Below, piece after piece: positions 56,763-64,000 of a stretch of DNA of 64,000 nucleotides. Below the pieces are notes generated by a model that had not been told where the DNA came from, did no database searches, and worked only from the letters and a program-made list of their open reading frames with translations. The stretch is taken from NCBI RefSeq assembly GCF_018476525.1, contig NZ_JAHCST010000044.1, forward strand, positions 1-64,000. The letters are read 5' to 3'. Numbering within the stretch: the first letter of the stretch is position 1; every line of letters begins with the position of its first letter. This stretch comes from Acrocarpospora catenulata. GTDB lineage: Bacteria; Actinomycetota; Actinomycetes; Streptosporangiales; Streptosporangiaceae. The translations under genes were made by a program, and so were the position numbers.

Positions 56763-57140
56763 TCAGAACTCCAACCCGCCTTCACGGGCGCTGTCGGCCA
56801 GGGCCGCGAGGCGGCCCGCGTAGCGGTTGCCACCGCGGTCGAAGACCACGGCGGAGATCCCGGCGGCCTTGGCCCGCTGAGCGACAAGTGCGCCGACCTG
56901 CTTGGCCTTCTCGGTCTTGTCCCCCTCGCCACCGCGCAGCGCGGAGTCCAGGGTGGAGGCGCTCACCAGCGTGTGCCCGGCGGTGTCGTCCACGATCTGG
57001 ACGAACATGTGCTTGGTGGAGCGGTTCACGACCAGGCGCGGACGCTCGACCGTGCCGACCACCTTCTTGCGCACGCGACGGTGGCGACGGGCTCGCGAGA
57101 TGGCGCGAGCGGCGCTGTGCTTGCCGTACTTCGCGGCCAT
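56763..57140 (-). CDS. rplR: 50S ribosomal protein L18
   Basis: L18 binds 5S rRNA. 125 residues with [20 protein letters not shown] and [20 protein letters not shown]. The start overlaps the rplF stop by one base. Confidence 0.97.
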   Translation of the reverse strand: MAAKYGKHSAARAISRARRHRRVRKKVVGTVERPRLVVNRSTKHMFVQIVDDTAGHTLVSASTLDSALRGGEGDKTEKAKQVGALVAQRAKAAGISAVVFDRGGNRYAGRLAALADSAREGGLEF

Positions 57141-57682
57141 TACTTACCAGCCTTTCCGACCTTGCGGCGGATAACTTCGCCCTGGTAGCGCACGCCCTTG
57201 CCCTTGTACGGGTCCGGCTTGCGCAACTTCCGGATGTTGGCGGCGACCTCGCCGACCTTCTGCTTGTCGATGCCGTCCACGTGGAACAGGGTCGGCCGCT
57301 CGACGCGGAAGGTGATGCCCTCGGGGGCGTCGACGATCACCGGGTGGCTGAAGCCCAGCGCGAACTCCAGCTGCGTCGGGCCCTTGGCCTGGACGCGGTA
57401 ACCGACCCCGACGATCTCCAGGGTCTTGGTGTAGCCCTGGGTGACGCCGTTCACCATGTTGGCGATCAGCGTCCGCGACAGGCCGTGCAGCGCACGAACC
57501 TTGTTCTCGTCGTTGGGACGGGTGACGGCGATGGTGCCGTCCTCGCCGCGGGAAACCTCGATCGGCTCCGCGAGCGTGTGCGAAAGCGTGCCCTTCGGGC
57601 CCTTGACCTGGACGTCCCGGCCGTCAATGGCGACCTCGACACCGCTGGGTACGGGGATGGGCAGCCGTCCGATACGCGACAT
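57140..57682 (-). CDS. rplF: 50S ribosomal protein L6
   Basis: L6 lies near the factor-binding site. 180 residues with [40 protein letters not shown] and the end [19 protein letters not shown]. Confidence 0.98.
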   Translation of the reverse strand: MSRIGRLPIPVPSGVEVAIDGRDVQVKGPKGTLSHTLAEPIEVSRGEDGTIAVTRPNDENKVRALHGLSRTLIANMVNGVTQGYTKTLEIVGVGYRVQAKGPTQLEFALGFSHPVIVDAPEGITFRVERPTLFHVDGIDKQKVGEVAANIRKLRKPDPYKGKGVRYQGEVIRRKVGKAGK

Positions 57683-57700
57683 GCTGTGGTTCCTCCCCTC

Positions 57701-58099
57701 TTACCAGACGTAGGCGAGGACTTCCCCGCCCACTCCACGCTTGCCGGCCTGCTTGTCGGTCATCAGGCCGTTGGAGGTCGAGATGATCGCGACACCCAGC
57801 CCGCCCAGCACCTTCGGCAGGTTGTCCTTCCGTGCGTAGACCCGCAGACCGGGCTTGGAGACCCGGCGGATGCCCGCGAGCGAGCGCTCCCGGGTGGGCC
57901 CGAACTTCAGCTCCACCACGAGGTTCTTGCCGACCTTGGCGTCCTCGACGCTCCAGGACTGGATGTAACCCTCCTGCTGGAGGATCTCGGCGATGTGCGC
58001 CTTGATCTTCGAATACGGCATGCTCACGGTGTCGTGGTACGCCGAGTTCGCGTTACGCAGACGCGTCAGCATGTCTGCGATCGGGTCGGTCATCGTCAT
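57701..58099 (-). CDS. rpsH: 30S ribosomal protein S8
   Basis: S8 is a primary 16S-binding protein and a regulator of the spc operon in E. coli. 132 residues with [20 protein letters not shown] and [20 protein letters not shown]. It follows rpsN by about 100 bases. Confidence 0.98.
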   Translation of the reverse strand: MTMTDPIADMLTRLRNANSAYHDTVSMPYSKIKAHIAEILQQEGYIQSWSVEDAKVGKNLVVELKFGPTRERSLAGIRRVSKPGLRVYARKDNLPKVLGGLGVAIISTSNGLMTDKQAGKRGVGGEVLAYVW

Positions 58100-58201
58100 G
58101 GCCGGTGCCCTTCCTCACCGCGGTTTCCCTGGGGACCTACGGTGTGGTCGTGGGCGTTCGAAGGGAACGCCCCGGTGAATATGACTCTCGGTGTCCGGCT
58201 C

Positions 58202-58387
58202 TTACCAGCTGGACTTCGTGATGCCCGGCAGCTCGCCCCGGTGCGCCATCTCACGGAAGCACACCCGGCACAGGCCGAACTTCCGGTAGACCGCGCGCGG
58301 CCGGCCGCAGCGCGAACACCGAGTGTACGCGCGGACCTCGAACTTCTGCTTGCGCGCTGCCTTGACCTTCAGCGACGTCTTCGCCAT
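58202..58387 (-). CDS. rpsN: 30S ribosomal protein S14, zinc type
   Basis: 61 residues of the short zinc-binding form (type Z), with Cys24, Cys27, Cys40 and Cys43 ([24 protein letters not shown]). In actinobacteria a second, non-zinc S14 often exists elsewhere for zinc limitation; it is not in this window. It starts two bases after rplE ends. Confidence 0.97.
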   Translation of the reverse strand: MAKTSLKVKAARKQKFEVRAYTRCSRCGRPRAVYRKFGLCRVCFREMAHRGELPGITKSSW

Positions 58388-58389
58388 GC

Positions 58390-58959
58390 TCAGGCCTCCT
58401 TGAAGGGGAAGCCGAGGTGCTTGAGCAGCGCCCGGCCCTGTTCGTCGTTGGTGGCCGTGGTCACGACCGTGATGTCCATGCCCCGCTGCCGGTCGACCTT
58501 GTCCTGGTCGATCTCGTGGAACATGACCTGCTCGGTCAGCCCGAAGGTGTAGTTGCCGTGGCCGTCGAACTGCTTGGGCGACAGGCCGCGGAAGTCCCGG
58601 ATACGGGGCAGCGCCAGCGACAGCAGCCGGTCCAGGAACTCCCACATGCGGTCGCCGCGGAGCGTCACGTGCGCCCCGATCGGCATGCCCTCGCGCAGCT
58701 TGAACTGGGCGATGGACTTGCGGGCCCGGACCACGGCCGGCTTCTGGCCGGTGATCGCGGTGAGGTCGCGAACCGCGCCCTCGATGAGCTTGGAGTCACG
58801 CGCGGCCTCGCCGACGCCCATGTTCACCTTGATCTTGGTGACGCCGGGCACCAGCATGATGTTCTCGATGCCGAACTCCTCGCGCAGCTTCGCGATGATC
58901 TCCTCGCGGTAGCGCTGCTTGAGGCGGGGCACGATCCGCTCTTCAGTCTGTGCGGTCAT
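58390..58959 (-). CDS. rplE: 50S ribosomal protein L5
   Basis: L5 contacts 5S rRNA and tRNA at the central protuberance. 189 residues with [40 protein letters not shown] and [12 protein letters not shown]. It overlaps the rplX stop by one base. Confidence 0.98.
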   Translation of the reverse strand: MTAQTEERIVPRLKQRYREEIIAKLREEFGIENIMLVPGVTKIKVNMGVGEAARDSKLIEGAVRDLTAITGQKPAVVRARKSIAQFKLREGMPIGAHVTLRGDRMWEFLDRLLSLALPRIRDFRGLSPKQFDGHGNYTFGLTEQVMFHEIDQDKVDRQRGMDITVVTTATNDEQGRALLKHLGFPFKEA

Positions 58960-59270
58960 CAGTCGTCCTCACCCGCCTTCGCGGACTCCTTCTCCTTCGC
59001 TACAGGCTCGTCCTTGGCGGGCTTCTCGTCATCCTTGAGCTTCTTGACGTTGCTCACGTGGATGGGGGCCTCCTTGGTGGTCACGCCACCCTCGCGTGCG
59101 CCGCGGGGGCCGTTGTTGGTCACCTTGGAGTGCTTCTTGATCATGTTGACGCCCTCGACGATGACCCGGTCCTCGCGCGGCAGCGCGACGATCACCCGTC
59201 CCTTGGCGCCCTTGTCCTTGCCTGCGATGACCTGCACCAGGTCACCCTTCTTCACATGCAGCTTCGGCAT
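58959..59270 (-). CDS. rplX: 50S ribosomal protein L24
   Basis: L24 starts 50S assembly. 103 residues with [20 protein letters not shown] (KOW motif) and a charged Lys/Glu tail. It overlaps rplN by one base. Confidence 0.97.
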   Translation of the reverse strand: MPKLHVKKGDLVQVIAGKDKGAKGRVIVALPREDRVIVEGVNMIKKHSKVTNNGPRGAREGGVTTKEAPIHVSNVKKLKDDEKPAKDEPVAKEKESAKAGEDD

Positions 59271-59638
59271 TACAGCACCTCCGGCGCGAGCGAGATGATG
59301 CGCATGAACTTCTTGTCACGCAGCTCGCGGCCGACCGGGCCGAAGATACGCGTGCCCCGGGGGTCACCGCTGTCCTTGATGATGACCGCCGCGTTCTCGT
59401 CGAAGCGGATGTACGAGCCGTCGGGCCGGCGGCGCTCCTTCACGGTGCGCACCACCACGGCCTTGACGACGTCGCCCTTCTTCACGCCGCCGCCCGGGAT
59501 GGCGTCCTTCACCGTCGCAACGATGATGTCGCCGATCCCCGCGTAGCGCCGGCCCGAGCCACCGAGCACGCGGATGCAGAGAATCTCCTTGGCACCCGTG
59601 TTGTCGGCGACCTTGAGTCGCGACTCCTGCTGGATCAC
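59270..59638 (-). CDS. rplN: 50S ribosomal protein L14
   Basis: 122 residues of the most conserved L14 pattern: [34 protein letters not shown] and [19 protein letters not shown]. It begins the spc part after a 169-base gap with hairpins from rpsQ. Confidence 0.98.
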   Translation of the reverse strand: MIQQESRLKVADNTGAKEILCIRVLGGSGRRYAGIGDIIVATVKDAIPGGGVKKGDVVKAVVVRTVKERRRPDGSYIRFDENAAVIIKDSGDPRGTRIFGPVGRELRDKKFMRIISLAPEVL

Positions 59639-59770
59639 GTCTAACTCCTGTGTGTCGCGCCGGTTCTCGTTGGTGTACGAGCCTGGCGGAACCTGTGTGG
59701 TCTTGTTCCCCCGGCGTCAGCCGTACGGCCGTCGCAGAAGGCGGGCCCCGGAAGGCCCCTTGGACACCAC

Positions 59771-59799
59771 CGTGGGGGGCGGGTGTCCCACCCCCCACG
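59771..59799 (-). other. Strong hairpin between rpsQ and rplN
   Basis: CGTGGGGGG (59799-59791) and CCCCCCACG (59779-59771) form a nine-base stem around GGG-ACA-CCC, which can pair further. No U-tract follows on the minus strand. The 169-base gap also holds other GC-rich dyads. It probably separates the S10 and spc segments by pausing, processing or regulation. Confidence 0.6.
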
Positions 59800-59807
59800 A
59801 GGCGCGT

Positions 59808-60083
59808 CTACTTGGCGCGTTCGAGGATCTCCACGACCCGCCACCGCTTGGTGGCCGACAGCGGCCGGGTCTCCATCAGGAGCACGCGGTCGCCGACGCC
59901 GGCCGAGTTCTCCTCGTCGTGCGCCTTGTACTTGGTGGTACGGCGGATGACCTTGCCGTACAGCGGGTGCTTGACGCGGTCCTCGACGGCGACCACGACG
60001 GTCTTCTCCATCTTGTCGCTGACCACCAGACCCTCACGGGTCTTGCGGTAGTTCCGCGTGCTCTTCTCCGTCGACTCAGCCAT
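59808..60083 (-). CDS. rpsQ: 30S ribosomal protein S17
   Basis: 91 residues with [20 protein letters not shown] and the [13 protein letters not shown] region. Its start overlaps the rpmC end by eight bases. Confidence 0.97.
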   Translation of the reverse strand: MAESTEKSTRNYRKTREGLVVSDKMEKTVVVAVEDRVKHPLYGKVIRRTTKYKAHDEENSAGVGDRVLLMETRPLSATKRWRVVEILERAK

Positions 60084-60312
60084 CGCTCGGCTCCTTCTCG
60101 ACCGTGACGATGCCGAGCTCCCGCTCGCGCATCACGGTGTAGATACGGGCGATCTCGCGTCGGACGGCGCGCAGCCGCCCGTGGCTCTCCAACTGACCGG
60201 TCGCCGACTGGAAGCGGAGGTTGAACAGTTCCTCCTTGGCTTCCTTGAGCTTCTGGACCAGGGCCTCCTGGTCCTCCACCCGCAGCTCACCGGCGGTCAG
60301 GCCCTTAGCCAT
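60076..60312 (-). CDS. rpmC: 50S ribosomal protein L29
   Basis: 78 residues from ATG 60312 in a TGATG overlap with rplP; GTG 60315 is an alternative. Core [20 protein letters not shown] and [20 protein letters not shown] is followed by a longer acidic tail than in E. coli. Confidence 0.97.
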   Translation of the reverse strand: MAKGLTAGELRVEDQEALVQKLKEAKEELFNLRFQSATGQLESHGRLRAVRREIARIYTVMRERELGIVTVEKEPSDG

Positions 60313-60731
60313 CACGCCTCACCCACTTCACGCTTGACGAACCGGCACTTCATGGGCAGCTTGTGCATCGCGCGCCGCAACGCCTCGCGGGCGATGGGCT
60401 CGGCGACACCGGACAGCTCGAACATGACGCGGCCGGGCTTGACATTGGCAATCCACCACTCCGGCGAACCCTTACCGGAACCCATGCGGGTCTCGGCCGG
60501 CTTCTTGGTGAGCGGACGGTCCGGGAAGATGTTGATCCACACCTTGCCGCCACGGCGGATGTGCCGGGTCATGGCGATACGAGCCGACTCGATCTGGCGG
60601 TTGGTCACGTAGGAGTGCTCCAGCGCCTGAATGCCGAACTCGCCGAACGTCACCCGGGTGCCACCCTTGGCGGCGCCGCTGCGGTCGGGCCGGTGCTGCT
60701 TACGGTGCTTGACCCTGCGCGGGATCAGCAT
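60312..60731 (-). CDS. rplP: 50S ribosomal protein L16
   Basis: L16 organises the A-site region. 139 residues with [40 protein letters not shown] and the end [12 protein letters not shown]. Two bases after rpsC. Confidence 0.98.
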   Translation of the reverse strand: MLIPRRVKHRKQHRPDRSGAAKGGTRVTFGEFGIQALEHSYVTNRQIESARIAMTRHIRRGGKVWINIFPDRPLTKKPAETRMGSGKGSPEWWIANVKPGRVMFELSGVAEPIAREALRRAMHKLPMKCRFVKREVGEA

Positions 60732-60733
60732 GG

Positions 60734-61590
<857 letters not shown>

Positions 61591-61591
<1 letters not shown>

Positions 61592-61944
61592 TAGCGGGTC
61601 CTCCCCTTCGGCTCGCGGGATTCCACGATCACAGTGATGTGGCTGGTCCGCTTGTTGATCCGATAGGCGCGACCCTGGGCACGGGGACGGAACCGCTTGA
61701 GCGTCGGTCCCTCGTCGACCCACGCGCGGCTCACGAAGAGCGTGTCACGGTCGAGCTTGAAGTTGTGCTCGGCGTTCGCCACGGCGGACGAGAGCACCTT
61801 GTAAACGGTCTCGCTCGCGGCCTGCGGGGCGAACCGCAGCACGGCCTGCGCCTCCGCAGCGGGCAGGCCGCGAATGAGGTCCACCACCCGGCGGGCCTTC
61901 CGGGGCGTGTGGCGCGCGAACCGCACCTGAGCCCTGGCTTCCAT
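61591..61944 (-). CDS. rplV: 50S ribosomal protein L22
   Basis: L22 lines the exit tunnel. 117 residues from ATG 61944, with [20 protein letters not shown], the tunnel loop [20 protein letters not shown] and the end [15 protein letters not shown]. The frame upstream to 62154 is not conserved. Confidence 0.97.
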
Positions 61945-61973
61945 CGCTTCTCCTAGTTGCTTGCTAAAGGCGC

Positions 61974-62252
61974 TTACCGCCGGCTGCGGCGGTCTTCCTT
62001 GACGTGGCTGCGGAAGGTCCGCGTGGGCGCGAACTCGCCGAGCTTGTGACCGATCATCGATTCGGTGACGAACACCGGGACGTGCTTGCGGCCGTCGTGC
62101 ACGGCGATGGTGTGACCCAGCATGTCGGGCACGATCATGGAGCGCCGCGACCACGTCTTGATGACGTTCTTGGTGCCCTTCTCGTTCTGTACGTCCACCT
62201 TCTTCTGCAGGTGGTCGTCCACGAAAGGACCCTTCTTAAGGCTACGTGGCAT
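61974..62252 (-). CDS. rpsS: 30S ribosomal protein S19
   Basis: 92 residues with [20 protein letters not shown], the [20 protein letters not shown] and [17 protein letters not shown]. It lies 29 bases before rplV and 11 after rplB. Confidence 0.98.
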   Translation of the reverse strand: MPRSLKKGPFVDDHLQKKVDVQNEKGTKNVIKTWSRRSMIVPDMLGHTIAVHDGRKHVPVFVTESMIGHKLGEFAPTRTFRSHVKEDRRSRR

Positions 62253-62263
62253 TTCGGCTACTC

Positions 62264-63100
62264 CTACCGCTTCTTCCTCTTGCTCCGACGCCGGATGATC
62301 AGCCGGTCACTGGCCTTGTTCGCCTGCCGGGTACGGCCCTCGGGCTTACCCTTCGGGTTCACCGGGTGGCGGCCACCGGAGGTCTTGCCCTCGCCACCAC
62401 CGTGCGGGTGGTCGACGGGGTTCATGGCGACACCGCGGACGGTCGGGCGCTTGCCCTTCCACCGGTTCCGGCCCGCCTTGCCGATGCTGATGTTGGCCTG
62501 CTCGGCGTTGCCCACCTGCCCGACGGACGCCCGGCAGCGGATGTCCACCTGGCGCATTTCCCCGGACGGCATACGCAGCGTGGCGTACGTGCCCTCCTTG
62601 GCCAGCAGCTGGATCTGCGCACCGGCGCTGCGGCCCAGCTTGGCGCCGCCGCCCGGCCGCAGCTCCACCGCGTGGATGAAGGTACCGGTCGGGATGTTGC
62701 GCAGCGGCAGGCAGTTGCCCGGCTTGATGTCGGCCTGGGGGCCGTTCTCGATGCGGTCGCCCTGCTTGATGCCGGTCGGCGCGAGAATGTAGCGCTTCTC
62801 GCCGTCGGCATAGTGCAGCAGGGCGATCCGGGAGGTCCGGTTCGGGTCGTACTCGATGTGAGCGACCTTGGCGGGGATCCCGTCCTTGTCGTGCCGCCGG
62901 AAGTCGATGATCCGGTAGGCGCGCTTGTGGCCGCCGCCCTGGTGCCGGGCGGTGACCCGCCCGTGGACGTTACGACCGCCCTTGCTGTGCAGGGGGGCAA
63001 GCAGCGACTTCTCGGGCGTGCTGCGCGTGATCTCGGTGAAGTCCGAGACACTGGCGCCGCGCCGACCCGGGGTCGTCGGCTTGTATTTACGGATGCCCAT
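62264..63100 (-). CDS. rplB: 50S ribosomal protein L2
   Basis: L2 is next to the peptidyl-transferase centre. 278 residues with [40 protein letters not shown] and [20 protein letters not shown] (the conserved [11 protein letters not shown]). It follows rplW by 117 bases. Confidence 0.98.
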   Translation of the reverse strand: MGIRKYKPTTPGRRGASVSDFTEITRSTPEKSLLAPLHSKGGRNVHGRVTARHQGGGHKRAYRIIDFRRHDKDGIPAKVAHIEYDPNRTSRIALLHYADGEKRYILAPTGIKQGDRIENGPQADIKPGNCLPLRNIPTGTFIHAVELRPGGGAKLGRSAGAQIQLLAKEGTYATLRMPSGEMRQVDIRCRASVGQVGNAEQANISIGKAGRNRWKGKRPTVRGVAMNPVDHPHGGGEGKTSGGRHPVNPKGKPEGRTRQANKASDRLIIRRRSKRKKR

Positions 63101-63172
63101 CTTTTTCGTTCATCCTTGTCGATTCATACCGATGGGGGCCGCCGACCAGGCGGTCCCCCCGGTGCCTTCCTG

Positions 63173-63229
63173 TCAGCCGATCCGGTGGAGCCGAACCGAC
63201 TTTCAGCCGATCCGGCGTCAGCCGATCTG
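63173..63229 (-). repeat. Threefold short repeat at the end of rplW
   Basis: TCAGCCGATCCGG occurs at 63173-63185 and 63203-63215, and TCAGCCGATCTG at 63218-63229, where it encodes the last three codons and stop of rplW. Read on the minus strand this is CNGATCGGCTGA three times. It looks like local duplication of the rplW 3' end. Confidence 0.75.
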
Positions 63230-63520
63230 ACCGAAGATGTCGATCCGCTCGCCCTCGGCGAGGCTGACGATCGCGCGCTTGGTGGCGGGCCGCTGGCCGT
63301 AGCCGAAACGGGTCCGCTTGCGCTTGCCCTGCCGGTTGATGGTGTTGACGCTGGTCACCTTGACCCCGAAGATCTGCTCCACGGCGATCTTGACCTGCGT
63401 CTTGTTCACCCCCTGCCGGACCAGGAACGTGTACTTGTTGTGCTCGTCGATCAGGCCGTAGCTCTTCTCGGAGACGATCGGCTTGATGATGATGTCGCGC
63501 GGGTCGGCGATCTTCTGCAT
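63218..63520 (-). CDS. rplW: 50S ribosomal protein L23
   Basis: L23 is a docking site for trigger factor and SRP. 100 residues from ATG 63520, with [20 protein letters not shown] and [20 protein letters not shown]. The ATG overlaps the rplD stop (TGATG). Confidence 0.97.
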   Translation of the reverse strand: MQKIADPRDIIIKPIVSEKSYGLIDEHNKYTFLVRQGVNKTQVKIAVEQIFGVKVTSVNTINRQGKRKRTRFGYGQRPATKRAIVSLAEGERIDIFGQIG

Positions 63521-64000
63521 CAGGCCTCTTCCTTCCCGCTCTTCGCCAGCCGGGCCACAACCTGCTCGTACGCCGCCTGAGTGAAGACGACGTCGTCGTG
63601 GCACAGCACGTCATAGGTGTTGAGCTGCCCGGCGTCCAGCAGGTGGACCTCCGGCGCGTTGCGCAGGCTCAGCCAGGTCAGCTCGTCGTTCTCGTCGACC
63701 ACGACGAGCACGCTGCGCGCCTCGGTGATCTTGCGGAGCGCCTGGAGCGCGGTCTTGGTCTTGGGGGTCTCCCCCGTGACCAGCTCGCTCACCACGTGCA
63801 CCCGGCCACCGCCGGCCCGGTCGGAGAGGGCCCCGCGGAGCGCGGCGGCCTTCATCTTCTTGGGCGTCTTCTGCTCGTAGGACCGCGGCTGCGGCCCGTG
63901 CACGGTGCCACCGCCGGCGAACTGGGGCGCCCGGGTGGAACCCTGGCGGGCCCGGCCGGTGCCCTTCTGCCGGTACGGCTTCTTGCCACCGCCGCGGACG
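63520..64000 (-). CDS. rplD: 50S ribosomal protein L4 (5' end beyond window)
   Basis: L4 reaches the exit tunnel. About 160 residues are present: [20 protein letters not shown] at the window edge through [18 protein letters not shown] and the C-terminal [20 protein letters not shown]. The first 60 or so residues lie beyond 64000. It is the first gene seen of the S10 part; rpsJ and rplC should lie to the right. Confidence 0.95.
   Translation of the reverse strand, partial: VRGGGKKPYRQKGTGRARQGSTRAPQFAGGGTVHGPQPRSYEQKTPKKMKAAALRGALSDRAGGGRVHVVSELVTGETPKTKTALQALRKITEARSVLVVVDENDELTWLSLRNAPEVHLLDAGQLNTYDVLCHDDVVFTQAAYEQVVARLAKSGKEEA

Overview
The window is very GC-rich DNA from an actinomycete. 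Frequent GTG/TTG starts, the gene pairs guaB/guaB3 and ShbA-type sigma factor/DUF5319, a CIRCE-controlled groES-groEL, C+ zinc-ribbon ribosomal proteins and many small secreted proteins suggest a Streptosporangiales-like genome (Nonomuraea/Streptosporangium relatives). That placement is an inference, because no rRNA is present. No tRNA, rRNA or CRISPR array was found.

Left third (1-20 kb), accessory and regulatory genes. 1-826 is a non-coding array of about 100-bp repeats in two opposed blocks. It is followed by glpD, a short-chain dehydrogenase, nagA, a large PLD-SF2 helicase-DUF3427 protein (possible defence gene), and a zinc alcohol dehydrogenase with a SnoaL-like partner. Next is an iron ABC transporter (binding protein, permease, ATPase) behind a near-consensus IdeR/DtxR iron box, divergent from a BlaI-type repressor and M56 protease pair. 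The purine genes guaB and guaB3, a collagen-like surface protein and DUF5319 follow. The region ends with an ShbA/SigD sigma factor that appears translationally coupled to a 53-residue RsdA-like anti-sigma candidate.

Middle (20-46 kb), housekeeping clusters. These are groES-groEL, a THUMP-like methyltransferase, a long coiled-coil protein with 11-residue repeats, and the tRNA t6A genes tsaD, rimI, tsaB and tsaE. A class F sortase and its membrane partner sit among the t6A genes. After them come an alpha/beta hydrolase, alr, nnrD, acpS and coaA. Two ABC ATPase/permease sets follow, with a relic of an IS200/IS605 TnpB element (its 3' end and guide-RNA scaffold) lodged between the first ATPase and its permease. 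glmM-rpsI-rplM, a CAP-domain protein and two paralogous membrane-anchored proteins complete the section.

Right third (45.6-64 kb), minus strand. This is the S10-spc-alpha ribosomal superoperon in canonical order from rplD (cut by the window end) to rplQ and truA. It includes secY, adk, map, infA, rpmJ and rpoA. Three non-ribosomal envelope genes (DUF1707, a small secreted protein and a secreted membrane-anchored protein) are inserted between map and infA. A strong intrinsic terminator lies after rplQ.

The items most worth following are the opposed G-quadruplex-bounded repeat array, the orphan TnpB/guide-RNA relic, the mini anti-sigma gene, the adjacent iron-box and BlaI-like palindromes, the LPXTG-less sortase partner, the paralogous two-cysteine domain pair and the hendecad coiled-coil protein.
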